From Alphaproteobacteria bacterium (GTDB lineage: Bacteria; Pseudomonadota; Alphaproteobacteria; Caulobacterales; Hyphomonadaceae): DNA of 64,000 nt. The position numbers and the translations under genes were made by a program. This document shows, in pieces, positions 18,243-27,598 of the stretch (the stretch's first letter is position 1; the number at the start of each line of letters is the position of its first letter). Location: assembly GCA_016125405.1 (NCBI GenBank), contig WGLW01000006.1:1-64000 (forward strand), read 5' to 3'. Under the pieces are notes generated by a model that had not been told where the DNA came from, made no database searches, and saw only the letters and a list, made by a program, of their open reading frames with translations.

Positions 18243-19400
18243 ATGACGCACCGCAGCATCCCCGCCGGCATCGCCACGCCCGCCTATGTGGTGGATGTCG
18301 CGAAGCTGAAAGCCAATCTCGCCGCCGCCGACCGTATCCGGAAGGAAGCCGGGGCGAAGGTGCTGCTGGCGACCAAGGCGTTCGCCATGCCGGCGGCATT
18401 TCCCTTCATGGCGCCCTTTCTGGACGGCACGACGGCCAGCGGCGGCTATGAGGCGAAGCTGGCTGCGGAGACGTTCGCGCCGGGTGACGCCTCCAAGGAA
18501 GTGCACGTGTATTCACCCGCCTACACGTCCGATGAGATGACAGGCCTCAAGGGCGTTGCGTCCCACGTCTATTTCAACTCGGCGCGGCAGCTTGCGAAGT
18601 ATCGCGCGCAGGCGAAGCAGCAGGGCCAGTCGATCGGGCTCCGGATCAATCCCGGCTATTCCAACGCCACCCTGGGCGGCGCGCTCTATGATCCGTGCGC
18701 GCCCAATTCGCGCTTCGGCGAGGTTGCGAGCGAGCTTGAGGGGATCGACTGGTCGGGTGTTCATACGCTTCACGCCCACGCCTTGTGCGAGTCGAAGGCG
18801 GACGGGTCGGTCGGACTGATCGAGCACATCGCGACCCACTTCGGCGAATACGTCCGCAAGGTGAAGGCCGTGAATTTCGGCGGCGGACACTTCCTCAACA
18901 AGCCGGGCTATGACGTCGACAAGCTGATTTCGGCGCTGAAGGCGTTCAAGGCGACGTTCGGCGTCGAGACCTATATCGAGCCGGGCGGCGGGCTGGTGGT
19001 GGATGCGGGTTACCTGGTGTCGACCGTGGTGGACCTGCATCGCAACGGCGCGCATCTCGCCATCATGGACGCCTCGGCCTCGTGCCACATGCCGGACGTT
19101 CTGGAGGTGCCCTACCGGCCGGAGATCGCGGGCGCCGGCCAGCCGGGAGAGAAGGCGCATACCTACATTCTCGGCGGCAAGACCTGCATGACAGGCGATG
19201 TAATCGGCGAATACTCTTTTGACGAACCGCTGCAGCCGGGCGACCGCGTGACGTTTCTCGACATGGCGCAATATTCGTTCGTCAAGAACACGACGTTCAA
19301 CGGCGCGCCGCTTCCGGACCTTGCGCTGCTGCACGAGGAGGGGCGCTACGAAGTCGTGCGCGCCTTCGGTTATCGCGATTTCGCGGGCAAGCTCTCATGA
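18243..19400 (+). CDS. nspC: Carboxynorspermidine decarboxylase
   Basis: NspC is a PLP enzyme of the alanine racemase-fold decarboxylase group that removes the carboxyl group from carboxy(nor)spermidine to give the triamine. In the 385 residues the PLP lysine is in LLATKAFAMP (about Lys45). HTLHAHALCES and VNFGGGHFLNKPGYDVDKL are family blocks, and IEPGGGLVVDAGYLV lies in the active site. The length and motifs separate it from ornithine and diaminopimelate decarboxylases. It overlaps the next gene by ATGA. Confidence 0.94.
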   Translation: MTHRSIPAGIATPAYVVDVAKLKANLAAADRIRKEAGAKVLLATKAFAMPAAFPFMAPFLDGTTASGGYEAKLAAETFAPGDASKEVHVYSPAYTSDEMTGLKGVASHVYFNSARQLAKYRAQAKQQGQSIGLRINPGYSNATLGGALYDPCAPNSRFGEVASELEGIDWSGVHTLHAHALCESKADGSVGLIEHIATHFGEYVRKVKAVNFGGGHFLNKPGYDVDKLISALKAFKATFGVETYIEPGGGLVVDAGYLVSTVVDLHRNGAHLAIMDASASCHMPDVLEVPYRPEIAGAGQPGEKAHTYILGGKTCMTGDVIGEYSFDEPLQPGDRVTFLDMAQYSFVKNTTFNGAPLPDLALLHEEGRYEVVRAFGYRDFAGKLS

Positions 19401-20305
19401 CCAGTGGCGTTCCGGACGACGGCGCGCGCTGGACCTTCGCCAGCCGGTCCGGTCTTGGCCTCGACGTGACGACGCAGCCTGACAGTCCGGTGCTGGATGA
19501 ATTCTTCGCCGGATACGACGCCGCTTTCGTGCTGCCGGACGAGAAGGAATATCTCGAAGGCTTTCGCGCCTGTCTCGCGCTCGGGCATCCGCCGATGCGC
19601 GCGCAGCTGCTCAAGCGCTACGGTCCGCATGTGGAGGTCGTGGCGGTTGCCCGGGACGGACAGGGCGGCGCGATGATCGGCGGGCTCAATTTCATCGCCT
19701 ATCCGCTGGCGGGCGACACGGTCTCGGGCAACCTCAACTACATTTTCGTGGCGCCGGCGATGCGCGGACGCGGGTATTTCCGGCGGCTGGTCGCCGCGAG
19801 CGAAGACCTCGCCGCTTCGCTGTTCGACCTCGCCAATCCGCGCGTGCTCACCTTCATCGAGCTCAACGACCCGCTGGTCCTGTCCGACGAAGCCTATGCG
19901 CTCGACAGCCGCATCGCCGGGGTGGACCAGTTCGACCGGCTGGCGATCTGGGCGAGGCTCGGCGCGCAGGTTGTCGATTTTCCCTATGTGCAACCGCCCC
20001 TGTCTGCATATCAGGAAGCGGACAGCGGTCTTGTCTATGCCGTGCTTGGCGCGGAGGGATCGCTCGATCCGCTCCTGCTGAAGGCGCACCTTGAGCGGTT
20101 CTTCGGCATTTCCGTGCTGAAGGGAGAGGACCCGATGTCCGTGCCGGTCGCCGCCCGGCAACTCGCGGCGCTCGAAAGTCTGGCGACGCGCGGCGAGCGT
20201 GTGGCGCTGATCGATCCGATGCCCGGGATTGAAGCCGGGCGCGCCCTTCGTCACGCAGGCGGCGAGCGGCCGGAAAGCTTTCGCGCGTTTCTTCGCCAAG
20301 GGTGA
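19397..20305 (+). CDS. GNAT acetyltransferase in the polyamine operon
   Basis: A 302-residue GNAT-fold protein: after an N-terminal region with YDAAFVLPDEKEYLEGF, the core shows IGGLNFIAYPL and NLNYIFVAPAMRGRGYFRRLV, where RGRGYF is the acetyl-CoA pyrophosphate loop. The C-terminal third (about 200-302) is an unusual extension. Because it starts inside the nspC stop codon, it is almost surely co-translated with it. A polyamine or a precursor is a reasonable substrate guess, but the sequence alone does not show this. Confidence 0.8.
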   Translation: MTSGVPDDGARWTFASRSGLGLDVTTQPDSPVLDEFFAGYDAAFVLPDEKEYLEGFRACLALGHPPMRAQLLKRYGPHVEVVAVARDGQGGAMIGGLNFIAYPLAGDTVSGNLNYIFVAPAMRGRGYFRRLVAASEDLAASLFDLANPRVLTFIELNDPLVLSDEAYALDSRIAGVDQFDRLAIWARLGAQVVDFPYVQPPLSAYQEADSGLVYAVLGAEGSLDPLLLKAHLERFFGISVLKGEDPMSVPVAARQLAALESLATRGERVALIDPMPGIEAGRALRHAGGERPESFRAFLRQG

Positions 20306-20361
20306 TAGCGGGCGGCGCATTCCCGTTCTAGCTTCTGCCAGGCGAGGCGAAGGGGTGAGGG

Positions 20362-22302
20362 ATGACAGAGAGCGGACGTTTCGAGACGGCCGAGGACCGG
20401 ACGCTCTACTGGACGGCATCCTTCTACATCGCGCCCCCGAAATTTCCGCAGGACGTGCAGGCCGCACTGGCGACGGGTCTTGCCGTCCCGATTGACGATG
20501 CGGCGAGCTTGCGCTCGATTCAGGCCGGGCACGCGCCGTCGCTCAAGCTCAGCGAGGCCATCGAACCGCTTTTCAATGACATTTCTGACCGCGAGCGCCT
20601 GGGGCGCGTGGACGACTATCTCCTGGCTGTGGGGGATGGCGATCCCTGGCTCGACACCGGGATCGAGACGCCCGCCGTGATCTCGTGGGAGACCGAAGGC
20701 GTCCGTTTCGAAGCCTCGCCCGGGGCGATCGGTCCGCAGCCCACGCGAGTGCGACGCTTCTGGTATGTGCACAAGAACGGCGCGGTGTCGTGGCACGTTT
20801 CATTCCGCGTCAATTATGAGCACTCGCCGGCGCATTTCTATTTTCTGTCGATGCTTCAGAAGGCGCTGTCGCCCAAGGAGTTCCTGCCGGCGGACGGCCA
20901 TCGGATCCGCCCGTCGCTCAAGGTGCACGCGCCGCCTCCGGAAGGAACCGGAATCGCGCCGCTGGATGAGGTGCGGATCGGCGGCCGGCCCTTCTGGGTC
21001 GCGATGGCGGCCTGGTTCGCCGAGGATGCCCCGATCCTGCTGGACCGCCTTATCCGCTCCGACGACTGGCGAAAGAAGAACGCCGACCTTCTGGCGGATC
21101 CCTTCGGCGCGCTGATCGAACGTGAGCCGCTGCTCGAGACGCCGGGCCTGATGATGCCTCGGGCCCGCTATACATTCTTCTTCAAGGACAGGGAGTTTTT
21201 CCGCCGGCTGTTGCCGCCGATCGATCCGGCGACGTCACGCCCGGTCCCGCGCGCGGCGATGGTGCAGGAGCCGTGCTATCAACCTCTGCTGGCGCAGATC
21301 GAACTTCGCCAGCAGGCCAATGAAGAACTCGTGCATCTCGACGCCGGGTACTGGACGTGGATCACCACGCGGCCGGATTACCAGGCGGCGCGGCTTGCCA
21401 ACCCGACGGCCATGGAAGCGCGGCGGAAAACCATTCCGGCGTGGGAAGACGATGCGCGTCCGGACTGCCTGATCTACCTGTTTCTATCGGGCTTCAACCA
21501 GAACATAATCGACTTCATGAACCAGGACGCTTCGGAAATCCTGGACTCCATCGATCCGATCTATCCCTCCAACGAGAACCAGGAGACCGAACGGTTCTTC
21601 GTTCGCTTCGCCAGCGCGCGGGCGCTGACAAGCTATGTGCGAACCTCGCGCAGCCTCGAAACCGGCAACGACTATATCGGCATGTGCCCCTATGCCTTTC
21701 TCATTCACGTGCTGGCGCTACACAACGAGTTTCTTGCGCGGGACTACGAGGCGGCCACGCATCGTCTGATCGACACGGTCGAACGGCTCAACGACGCCCG
21801 GCGGCTGAACCGGGCGGCCGAAGCGTTTTACGCGTTCCGCACCGGCGCGTTCGCCGCCTATTTCGAGGACCGCTACGAGAACGTGTTCCGGTACGACACC
21901 GAGGCGGATGTCTTCGCCGCCGTGGAGCAGCGCCGCGGCACGCAACGCAAGACCGAGTATCTCGATGCGGTTGTCGGCAATCTGGAACGCCAGACCGAGG
22001 ACCTGCAGGCGCGCATCCAGAAGCGCGAGGATCGCGCGATCACCTATGCGATCGGCGCGGTCGGCGCGTTCGGCCTGTTCGCGCTCAGCCTGCAGATTGA
22101 CGACATGCTGCCCGGGGAGCTTGGCGAAGCGCTCAAATGGCCGCTGATCTGGATCGCGGTTGTTGGCTCCGCCATCGTGATTTCAATCGTTGCGATTGTC
22201 GCCGGCGGCGATCTGGTGCGGGAATTTGGCGAGCTGTTCGCGCCGCGCGTCGAGACCGAGACGCCGAGACTGCGAAGCAAGGCGCGCCGGAAGCCATCCT
22301 AG
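20362..22302 (+). CDS. Unknown 646-residue protein with two C-terminal membrane helices
   Basis: No family is recognised. The first 450 residues are a soluble mixed region with aromatic blocks such as LYWTASFYIAPPKFP and VRRFWYVHKNGAVSWHVSF. A long helical part (about 465-560, including LDAVVGNLERQTEDLQARIQKREDRAI) then leads into two membrane helices (about 561-583 and 594-617) and a basic tail. That late architecture, a long helix entering a two-helix hairpin near the C-terminus, recalls CorA-type channels, but the GMN signature is absent. It follows the acetyltransferase by 56 bases with AGGGGTGAGG before the ATG, so it likely belongs to the same transcript. Confidence 0.7.
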   Translation: MTESGRFETAEDRTLYWTASFYIAPPKFPQDVQAALATGLAVPIDDAASLRSIQAGHAPSLKLSEAIEPLFNDISDRERLGRVDDYLLAVGDGDPWLDTGIETPAVISWETEGVRFEASPGAIGPQPTRVRRFWYVHKNGAVSWHVSFRVNYEHSPAHFYFLSMLQKALSPKEFLPADGHRIRPSLKVHAPPPEGTGIAPLDEVRIGGRPFWVAMAAWFAEDAPILLDRLIRSDDWRKKNADLLADPFGALIEREPLLETPGLMMPRARYTFFFKDREFFRRLLPPIDPATSRPVPRAAMVQEPCYQPLLAQIELRQQANEELVHLDAGYWTWITTRPDYQAARLANPTAMEARRKTIPAWEDDARPDCLIYLFLSGFNQNIIDFMNQDASEILDSIDPIYPSNENQETERFFVRFASARALTSYVRTSRSLETGNDYIGMCPYAFLIHVLALHNEFLARDYEAATHRLIDTVERLNDARRLNRAAEAFYAFRTGAFAAYFEDRYENVFRYDTEADVFAAVEQRRGTQRKTEYLDAVVGNLERQTEDLQARIQKREDRAITYAIGAVGAFGLFALSLQIDDMLPGELGEALKWPLIWIAVVGSAIVISIVAIVAGGDLVREFGELFAPRVETETPRLRSKARRKPS

Positions 22303-22317
22303 AGAAGGCTTCCGGCG
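22285..22317. terminator. 11-bp hairpin at the end of the 646-residue gene
   Basis: Arms 22285-22295 and 22307-22317 pair perfectly over 11 bases, around the stop codon of the membrane-protein gene and ahead of the convergent ornithine decarboxylase stop. No T-run follows on either strand, so it may block RNA decay or act with Rho rather than end transcription alone. Confidence 0.5.
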
Positions 22318-22344
22318 GCCAGCATCGGAAAGTCCGATAGAGGA

Positions 22345-23559
22345 CTAGACCGCGCGTTTGCGGCGGGCGCGGAACTGGACGACCTTGCCCGTGCGGGCAG
22401 GGCGAGCCACAGGTCCGTACATCGAGGCCCAGGGCGCGTCCTTCACGGTGGCTTCGTCCGTATCGCCATAGCCGTTGAAACGCGTCGTCATGGCGACGCC
22501 ATAGGCGCCGAGCATGCCGATCTCGATGTAGTCGCCCTCGCGGATGTCCGCCGGCAGATGGAAGGGACCTTCCATCGCATCCAGCGAATCGCAGGTCGGA
22601 CCATAGAGACGGTAGTCCCGGTATTCGCCCTCGAACTCGCCGTCCGCGCGCAGGGCCTTCACAGGGAAGGGCCATTTGCAGTGGGCGGCGTCGAACAGGT
22701 TGCCGTAGCTGCCGTCGTTGATGTGCAGCGCGCCATCCTTCACCAGCTCGACACGGGCGAGGATAGAGGTGGATTCGGCCACAAGCGCGCGGCCGGGCTC
22801 GCACCACAGGTCCGCGTTCATCAGGACGGGCATGTCCTCGAAGGCTTCGCGGATCACGTTCATGTAGAGCTGCAGATCCGGCGGGGCCATGCCGGGATAG
22901 GCGCTGGGGAAGCCGCCGCCGACATCGACGACGTCAACCGTCACGCCCGCATGCACGATGACGCGCGAGGCCAGCTCCATCGCATCGCGATAGGCCGACG
23001 GGCTCATGCACTGCGAGCCGACATGGAAGGACACGCCGAGTTCATCGGCAAAGCGCCGCGCCTTCGAGAGCAGGGCCGGAGCCGCGTCCTCGTCGATGCC
23101 GAACTTGCCGCTCAGCTTGTAGGTGGCGTCTGCGTTCGAAACCGAGAGCCGCACGACCAGCGTGAGATCGCGCGCGCCGCCCGTGGCGGCGACGATCTTC
23201 TCGAGCTCGGCTTCGCAGTCGAGCGCGAAGATGCGCACGCCGTGCTCGAAGTACGACCTCTCGATCGCCTTGCGCGACTTCACCGGATGCATGAAGGCCA
23301 TCTTCGCGTCCGGATAGCGGGACGCGATGAGCTGGACCTCAGCCTCGGAGGCGACGTCGAACCAGCGAAGCCCGGCCGCGTACACGGCGTCGAGCGCCCA
23401 TGGGGAAGGGTTCGCCTTCACGGCGTAGAGCACTTCGCCCGGAAATTTTCCCTGGAACCAGGTAGCCGCTATCGAAACCCTTTCCGGCCGCACGCATGCG
23501 ACAGGCTTTTCTGGGAGTCGATCCCGGACCAGGTCCAGGGGCGTTTGATACGTGAGCAA
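22345..23559 (-). CDS. speF: Ornithine decarboxylase (type III PLP, alanine racemase fold)
   Basis: It converts ornithine to putrescine, the likely diamine for the nearby dehydrogenase. The PLP lysine is in VLYAVKANP. The phosphate loop VDVGGGFPSAYPG, CEPGRALVAES and the catalytic cysteine block GPTCDSLDAM are all present; specificity for ornithine over lysine is inferred. The frame extends upstream to an ATG at 23772, but residues there look non-coding and fold as RNA. The TTG at 23557-23559 was chosen because AGGGG lies ten bases before it and the N-terminus then has family length (404 aa). TTG 23592 and GTG 23646 are alternatives. The symbol follows the alphaproteobacterial naming of this enzyme. 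Confidence 0.85.
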   Translation of the reverse strand: MLTYQTPLDLVRDRLPEKPVACVRPERVSIAATWFQGKFPGEVLYAVKANPSPWALDAVYAAGLRWFDVASEAEVQLIASRYPDAKMAFMHPVKSRKAIERSYFEHGVRIFALDCEAELEKIVAATGGARDLTLVVRLSVSNADATYKLSGKFGIDEDAAPALLSKARRFADELGVSFHVGSQCMSPSAYRDAMELASRVIVHAGVTVDVVDVGGGFPSAYPGMAPPDLQLYMNVIREAFEDMPVLMNADLWCEPGRALVAESTSILARVELVKDGALHINDGSYGNLFDAAHCKWPFPVKALRADGEFEGEYRDYRLYGPTCDSLDAMEGPFHLPADIREGDYIEIGMLGAYGVAMTTRFNGYGDTDEATVKDAPWASMYGPVARPARTGKVVQFRARRKRAV

Positions 23560-23770
23560 TTCACGTAAACCCCTGTAAGTTGTTGAACCCAATCCGGCGT
23601 TAGTACGGGCCTTCAACTCGTTAAGTCTGCCTCTCAACCCGCACACGTCATCCAAACCCCACCCTTCTTGCGAAGGAAAACCCGGGAAGTTCAGACGCCA
23701 CGTGGAATCAAGGCGCAGAGCCTCGAGCCGATGTCCGCCGGCAAGCGCGATATAGGGCCATAGGGCCGGC
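23536..23770 (-). promoter_or_regulatory. Structured leader of ornithine decarboxylase (speF-motif candidate)
   Basis: Read on the minus strand, this stretch holds three hairpins in series. The first is a 5-bp stem with a GCAA tetraloop (23672-23676 with 23663-23667). The second has GTTGAA pairing TTCAAC (23612-23617 with 23582-23587), extended by CCC/GGG. The third is a 40-base inverted repeat (23536-23575) whose outer arm CAGGGG/CCCCTG contains the AGGGG ribosome binding site and whose apical loop contains the TTG start. An AT-rich stretch at 23771-23788 is a possible promoter. A conserved RNA called the speF motif is known upstream of alphaproteobacterial ornithine decarboxylases; identity with it is inferred from position. 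Confidence 0.6.
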
Positions 23771-23975
23771 ATGTAAATAATTTCTTTCGGCCCTTCAGTG
23801 ACTTGCCGCAGAAGCCGCTCGTTGCGGCGTTTGCGGCTGTCACATGACAGTGCGTGATGGCCGCGCGGGTTTGGATCGTCGGGCGCAGGGTACTGATTCG
23901 CCGTCCGATTTGCGCTTTCGCGCCCTTGCCCCGCTGCCTAAGGTGACCCGTGCAGGTTGAAGGGGATCAACGGAG

Positions 23976-26801
23976 ATGACACACGCCCGAACGCTTGGCC
24001 TCCTGGCCGCGGCAGCCTCTCTGGCGCTGGCTTCATGCTCGACAACGGCCGGCGGCGCCGCCGCGGCGTTACCGGCGGGCGTTTCGGACGCATCCGGTTC
24101 TCCGCCCCCGGCGCAGGCGGCGGCGGCCGATCCGGTCGTCTCCGAACTCGCGGCGATGAAGCTCGACATTCCCTACACGAAGTATGTCCTGAAGAACGGG
24201 CTGACCCTGATCGTCGCGCCGGACACCAAGACGCCGACCGTGACCTTCCACATCTGGTATCACGTTGGCTCGAAGGACGAACCGAAGGGCCGGTCGGGTT
24301 TCGCCCATTTGTTCGAGCACCTGATGTTCAACGGGTCCGAGCACTTCAACGACGACTTCTTCAAGGCGACGCAAAAGGTCGGCGCAACCAACCAGAACGG
24401 CTCGACCACGACGGACCGCACCAACTATTTCCAGACCGTGCCGAAGGAGGCGCTCGACACCATCCTCTGGCTCGAATCCGACCGGATGGGATACCTCCTC
24501 GGCGCCGTCGACCAGCACCGGCTCGATGAGCAGCGCGGCGTGGTGCAGAACGAGAAGCGGCAGGGTGAGAACCAGCCCTACGGCCTCGTCAACAACCACA
24601 TCACCGCTGCGATCTATCCCGACGATCACCCCTACGGGCACACGGTGATCGGCTCCATGGACGACCTCAACGCCGCCAAGCTCGATGACGTGCGCGACTG
24701 GTTCAAGACCTGGTACGGCCCCGCCAACGCCGTGCTGGTGCTGGCCGGCGACATAACGCCGGAGGAGGGCAAGGCGGCGGTCGAGAAATACTTTGGCGAG
24801 ATACCGCCCGGTCCGCCGCCGTCCCATCCCAAGGCGTGGGTGGCGAAGCGTACCGGCGCCCAGCGCGAGACGATGTACGATCGCGTCGCCGCGCCGCGGA
24901 TCTACAAGGTCTGGAACGTGCCCGAGCTGGGCGATCCGGACGGCGAACTGCTTGACGTCGCCGCCTATGCGCTGGCGGGCGACAAGAACGCGCGGCTGAC
25001 CAAGCGGCTGGTGCATGACGAGCAGGTCGCCACCAACGTTTCGGCCTTCAACAGCCAGAGCGAGATCGCAGGCCAGTTCCGCGTCGTCGTCACAGCCAAG
25101 CCCGGCGCAGATCTCGGCCATATCGAAGCGGTGGTCCAGGAAGAGATGGACAAGCTGATGGCTTCCGGTCCGACGCAGGACGAACTCGACAAGATGAAAG
25201 TGCAGACCGTTTCCGGCATCGTCCAGGAGATGGAGCGCACGTCCAGCAAGGCCGGGCTGCTGGCGACGTGGGAGACCTATCTGGGGAACGCCGGCGCCTG
25301 GAAGGACTCGCTCAAGCGGACGGAGGCGGCCCAGCCGGCGACGGTCGCGGCGGCGGCCCGCAAATGGCTGAGCGACGGATCCTACACGTTGACCGTGCAG
25401 CCCTTCGAGAACTTCGCCGCGACCAGGACCGGGGTCGATCGCAAGACAATGCCCCTGCCGGGCAACATCGCCGACACGACGTTCCCGAAATACCAGACCG
25501 CCACGCTGTCCAACGGCATGAAGGTGATGCTGGCCGAACGTCATGACGCGCCCACGGTTACGGTGCGCATGGCGGTCGATACGGGCACGCCCGCGGACTG
25601 GGCGTCGATTCCCGAGGCGACCGGCAACCTGTCGGTAGGCCTGATGGACGAGGGCACGACCAGCCGCAGCGCGCTGGAGATCGCCGACCAGCTTGATCGG
25701 CTGGGCGCGACATTGTCCGTCGGTGGCGGAGGGGAAACCTCAAACGTCCAGGTCACGGCGCTGACGCCGACGCTCGACCAGGCGCTGGACATCTTCGCCG
25801 ACGTCATCCGCAACCCGGCCTATGGCGAGGCGGACTTCAGGCGTGTTCAGCAACAGCAGGAAGAATCCATCCGCCAGGCGATGCGCAACCCGAACTACAT
25901 GGCGACCTATGTCATGGCGAAGGAGTTGTGGGGCGCCGACCATCCCTATGGTCGGGTCGCGACGCCGGACGATATCGCGAAGATCAGCCGCGAGGACGTG
26001 ATCGCGTTCCACAAGCGCTGGTTCGGGCCCAACAACGCCGTGATCGTCGTGGTCGGCGATACGACACTGACGGAGATGACGCCGAAGCTGGAAGCGGCGT
26101 TCAAGGGTTGGGCGCCGGCGCCGGGCAAGCGCGCCGATGTCGCGCCGGGTGTGCGGCCTTCCAGGTCCAAGGTGTTTCTTGTCGACCGCCCCGGCTCGGT
26201 GCAGTCGGTCATTCTTGTCGGCGGTGTTGAGGCGCCGCGCGACCCTGCCGAGGACCAGAAGCTGTCGGCGTTCAACGCGCTGTTCGGCGGGAACTTCACA
26301 AGCCGCATAAACATGAACCTGCGCGAGGACAAGCACTGGTCATACGGCGCGCGGACCGGCATCAGCGGCGGTCTGGGCCCGCGCGACTTCGTGGTGACGG
26401 CGCCGGTGCAGACCGACGCCACCAAGGGCGCGCTGATCGAGTTGCGCAAGGAGCTGAAGGACGTGGTCGGCGCCCGCCCGCCGTCCGGCGATGAGGTGGA
26501 AGCCGCCAAGACCAACGCGATACTGGGTCTTTCGAGCCGTTGGGAAAGCAATGCGGCGGTCGCCAACTCGCTGGCGGAGATGGCGATCTTCGACCTTCCT
26601 TCCGACTATTTCGACACCTACGCCGCCGGATACCGCAAGGTTACGACGGCGGACGCGGAAGCGATGGCGAAGAAGCTGATCCCGAACCAGAACCATGTCT
26701 GGGTGATTGTCGGCGACCGGTCCAAGATTGAGGCCGGCGTGCGCGAGCTCAACCTCGGCGATCTCACCATCCTCGATTCCGATGGGAACCCGGCGTCCTG
26801 A
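23976..26801 (+). CDS. M16 family zinc peptidase, double-domain lipoprotein
   Basis: The 941-residue protein has a lipobox (ALASC, Cys21). It contains two M16 units: the first (about 60-480) carries the active HLFEH at 111-115 with the distal Glu at about 193, and the second (about 495-940) lacks HXXEH and is the usual inactive half. Together they form the clam-shell pitrilysin fold that degrades peptides. Envelope anchoring suggests a role in clearing periplasmic peptides. AAGGGG lies ten bases before the ATG. It is divergent from the ornithine decarboxylase leader. Confidence 0.92.
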   Translation: MTHARTLGLLAAAASLALASCSTTAGGAAAALPAGVSDASGSPPPAQAAAADPVVSELAAMKLDIPYTKYVLKNGLTLIVAPDTKTPTVTFHIWYHVGSKDEPKGRSGFAHLFEHLMFNGSEHFNDDFFKATQKVGATNQNGSTTTDRTNYFQTVPKEALDTILWLESDRMGYLLGAVDQHRLDEQRGVVQNEKRQGENQPYGLVNNHITAAIYPDDHPYGHTVIGSMDDLNAAKLDDVRDWFKTWYGPANAVLVLAGDITPEEGKAAVEKYFGEIPPGPPPSHPKAWVAKRTGAQRETMYDRVAAPRIYKVWNVPELGDPDGELLDVAAYALAGDKNARLTKRLVHDEQVATNVSAFNSQSEIAGQFRVVVTAKPGADLGHIEAVVQEEMDKLMASGPTQDELDKMKVQTVSGIVQEMERTSSKAGLLATWETYLGNAGAWKDSLKRTEAAQPATVAAAARKWLSDGSYTLTVQPFENFAATRTGVDRKTMPLPGNIADTTFPKYQTATLSNGMKVMLAERHDAPTVTVRMAVDTGTPADWASIPEATGNLSVGLMDEGTTSRSALEIADQLDRLGATLSVGGGGETSNVQVTALTPTLDQALDIFADVIRNPAYGEADFRRVQQQQEESIRQAMRNPNYMATYVMAKELWGADHPYGRVATPDDIAKISREDVIAFHKRWFGPNNAVIVVVGDTTLTEMTPKLEAAFKGWAPAPGKRADVAPGVRPSRSKVFLVDRPGSVQSVILVGGVEAPRDPAEDQKLSAFNALFGGNFTSRINMNLREDKHWSYGARTGISGGLGPRDFVVTAPVQTDATKGALIELRKELKDVVGARPPSGDEVEAAKTNAILGLSSRWESNAAVANSLAEMAIFDLPSDYFDTYAAGYRKVTTADAEAMAKKLIPNQNHVWVIVGDRSKIEAGVRELNLGDLTILDSDGNPAS

Positions 26802-26866
26802 CCTGCCACGCGGAGCCAGCCCGGACGGTTGAGGTCCGACGGATGAAGTCTGTCAGCCTGTAACGA

Positions 26867-27598
26867 TCAGGGCTTCGGCGCGGCCGGCTCGGGCGCCTTG
26901 TCCTTGGCCGGTTCCTTGCCGGCGTCGGCGGGCGTCGCCGGCGCATCGGGCGAGGCCGGGGCGGGAGCTGCGCCGTCAGCAGGAGCCGCGGGAGCGGCGC
27001 CATCGGCAGGCGCCGCGGCGTCGGCCGGGGCCGTTGCTTCCGGCGGCAGCGGATCTGGCAGGGGCTCAGGCTCGCCGCTCGTCAGCGTGCGCAGATAGGC
27101 GATCAGGTTGATCCGGTCGTCCTGCTTCTTGAGGCCGACGAAGTTCATCGCCGTATCGGGCACCATGGCCTTCGGACGCTTGAGATAGACGTCGAGCTTT
27201 TCGTAGGTCCACTTGCCGCCGACGCCCTGCATGCCTTTGGGGGCGGCCGTGTATTTGAACCCGGGATAGGAAGCGACATCGCGATCGATGATGCCCCAGA
27301 GCGGCGGGCCCTGCACGATCTTGCCGTCATTCGCTTCGGAATGGCACTGCTGGCATTTCACGGCGACCTGCTTGCCCGCGTCGACGCTGGCGTTCCGCAG
27401 CAGCGTGCCGTAGTCCACCGGGCCTGCCGGCTCTTCGGAGCCAGGCGTTTCGGAGGCTGCTTCCTTCACCTCGACGAAATAGCCCGCCTTGTCGTGTTTG
27501 GTTTCCTTGAACGGGACGCGGGAGAACTGGCCAAGGCCGATCACCAGCAGACCCGTCGCCAGGACGCAGAACGCCACCTTGTTGAAGCCCAGATCCAT
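26867..27598 (-). CDS. Membrane-anchored cytochrome c (CycM/c552-like)
   Basis: A 243-residue class I cytochrome c. One N-terminal membrane helix (about 7-24) is an uncleaved anchor, followed by a linker and the haem motif CQQCH at 82-86. The GPPLWGIIDRDVASYPGFKYT block and the Met ligand in DTAMNFVG match the CycM family, which carries electrons from the bc1 complex to terminal oxidases. The final 60 residues are an Ala/Pro/Asp tail not needed for the fold. It lies divergently beside pheA, as in related genomes. The ATG at 27598 gives the anchor directly at the N-terminus. Confidence 0.92.
   Translation of the reverse strand: MDLGFNKVAFCVLATGLLVIGLGQFSRVPFKETKHDKAGYFVEVKEAASETPGSEEPAGPVDYGTLLRNASVDAGKQVAVKCQQCHSEANDGKIVQGPPLWGIIDRDVASYPGFKYTAAPKGMQGVGGKWTYEKLDVYLKRPKAMVPDTAMNFVGLKKQDDRINLIAYLRTLTSGEPEPLPDPLPPEATAPADAAAPADGAAPAAPADGAAPAPASPDAPATPADAGKEPAKDKAPEPAAPKP

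Noticed and set aside
23560-23772. N-terminal extension of ornithine decarboxylase from ATG 23772
   Set aside because: The extra residues do not resemble the family, and the region folds into consecutive RNA hairpins, so it was treated as leader.
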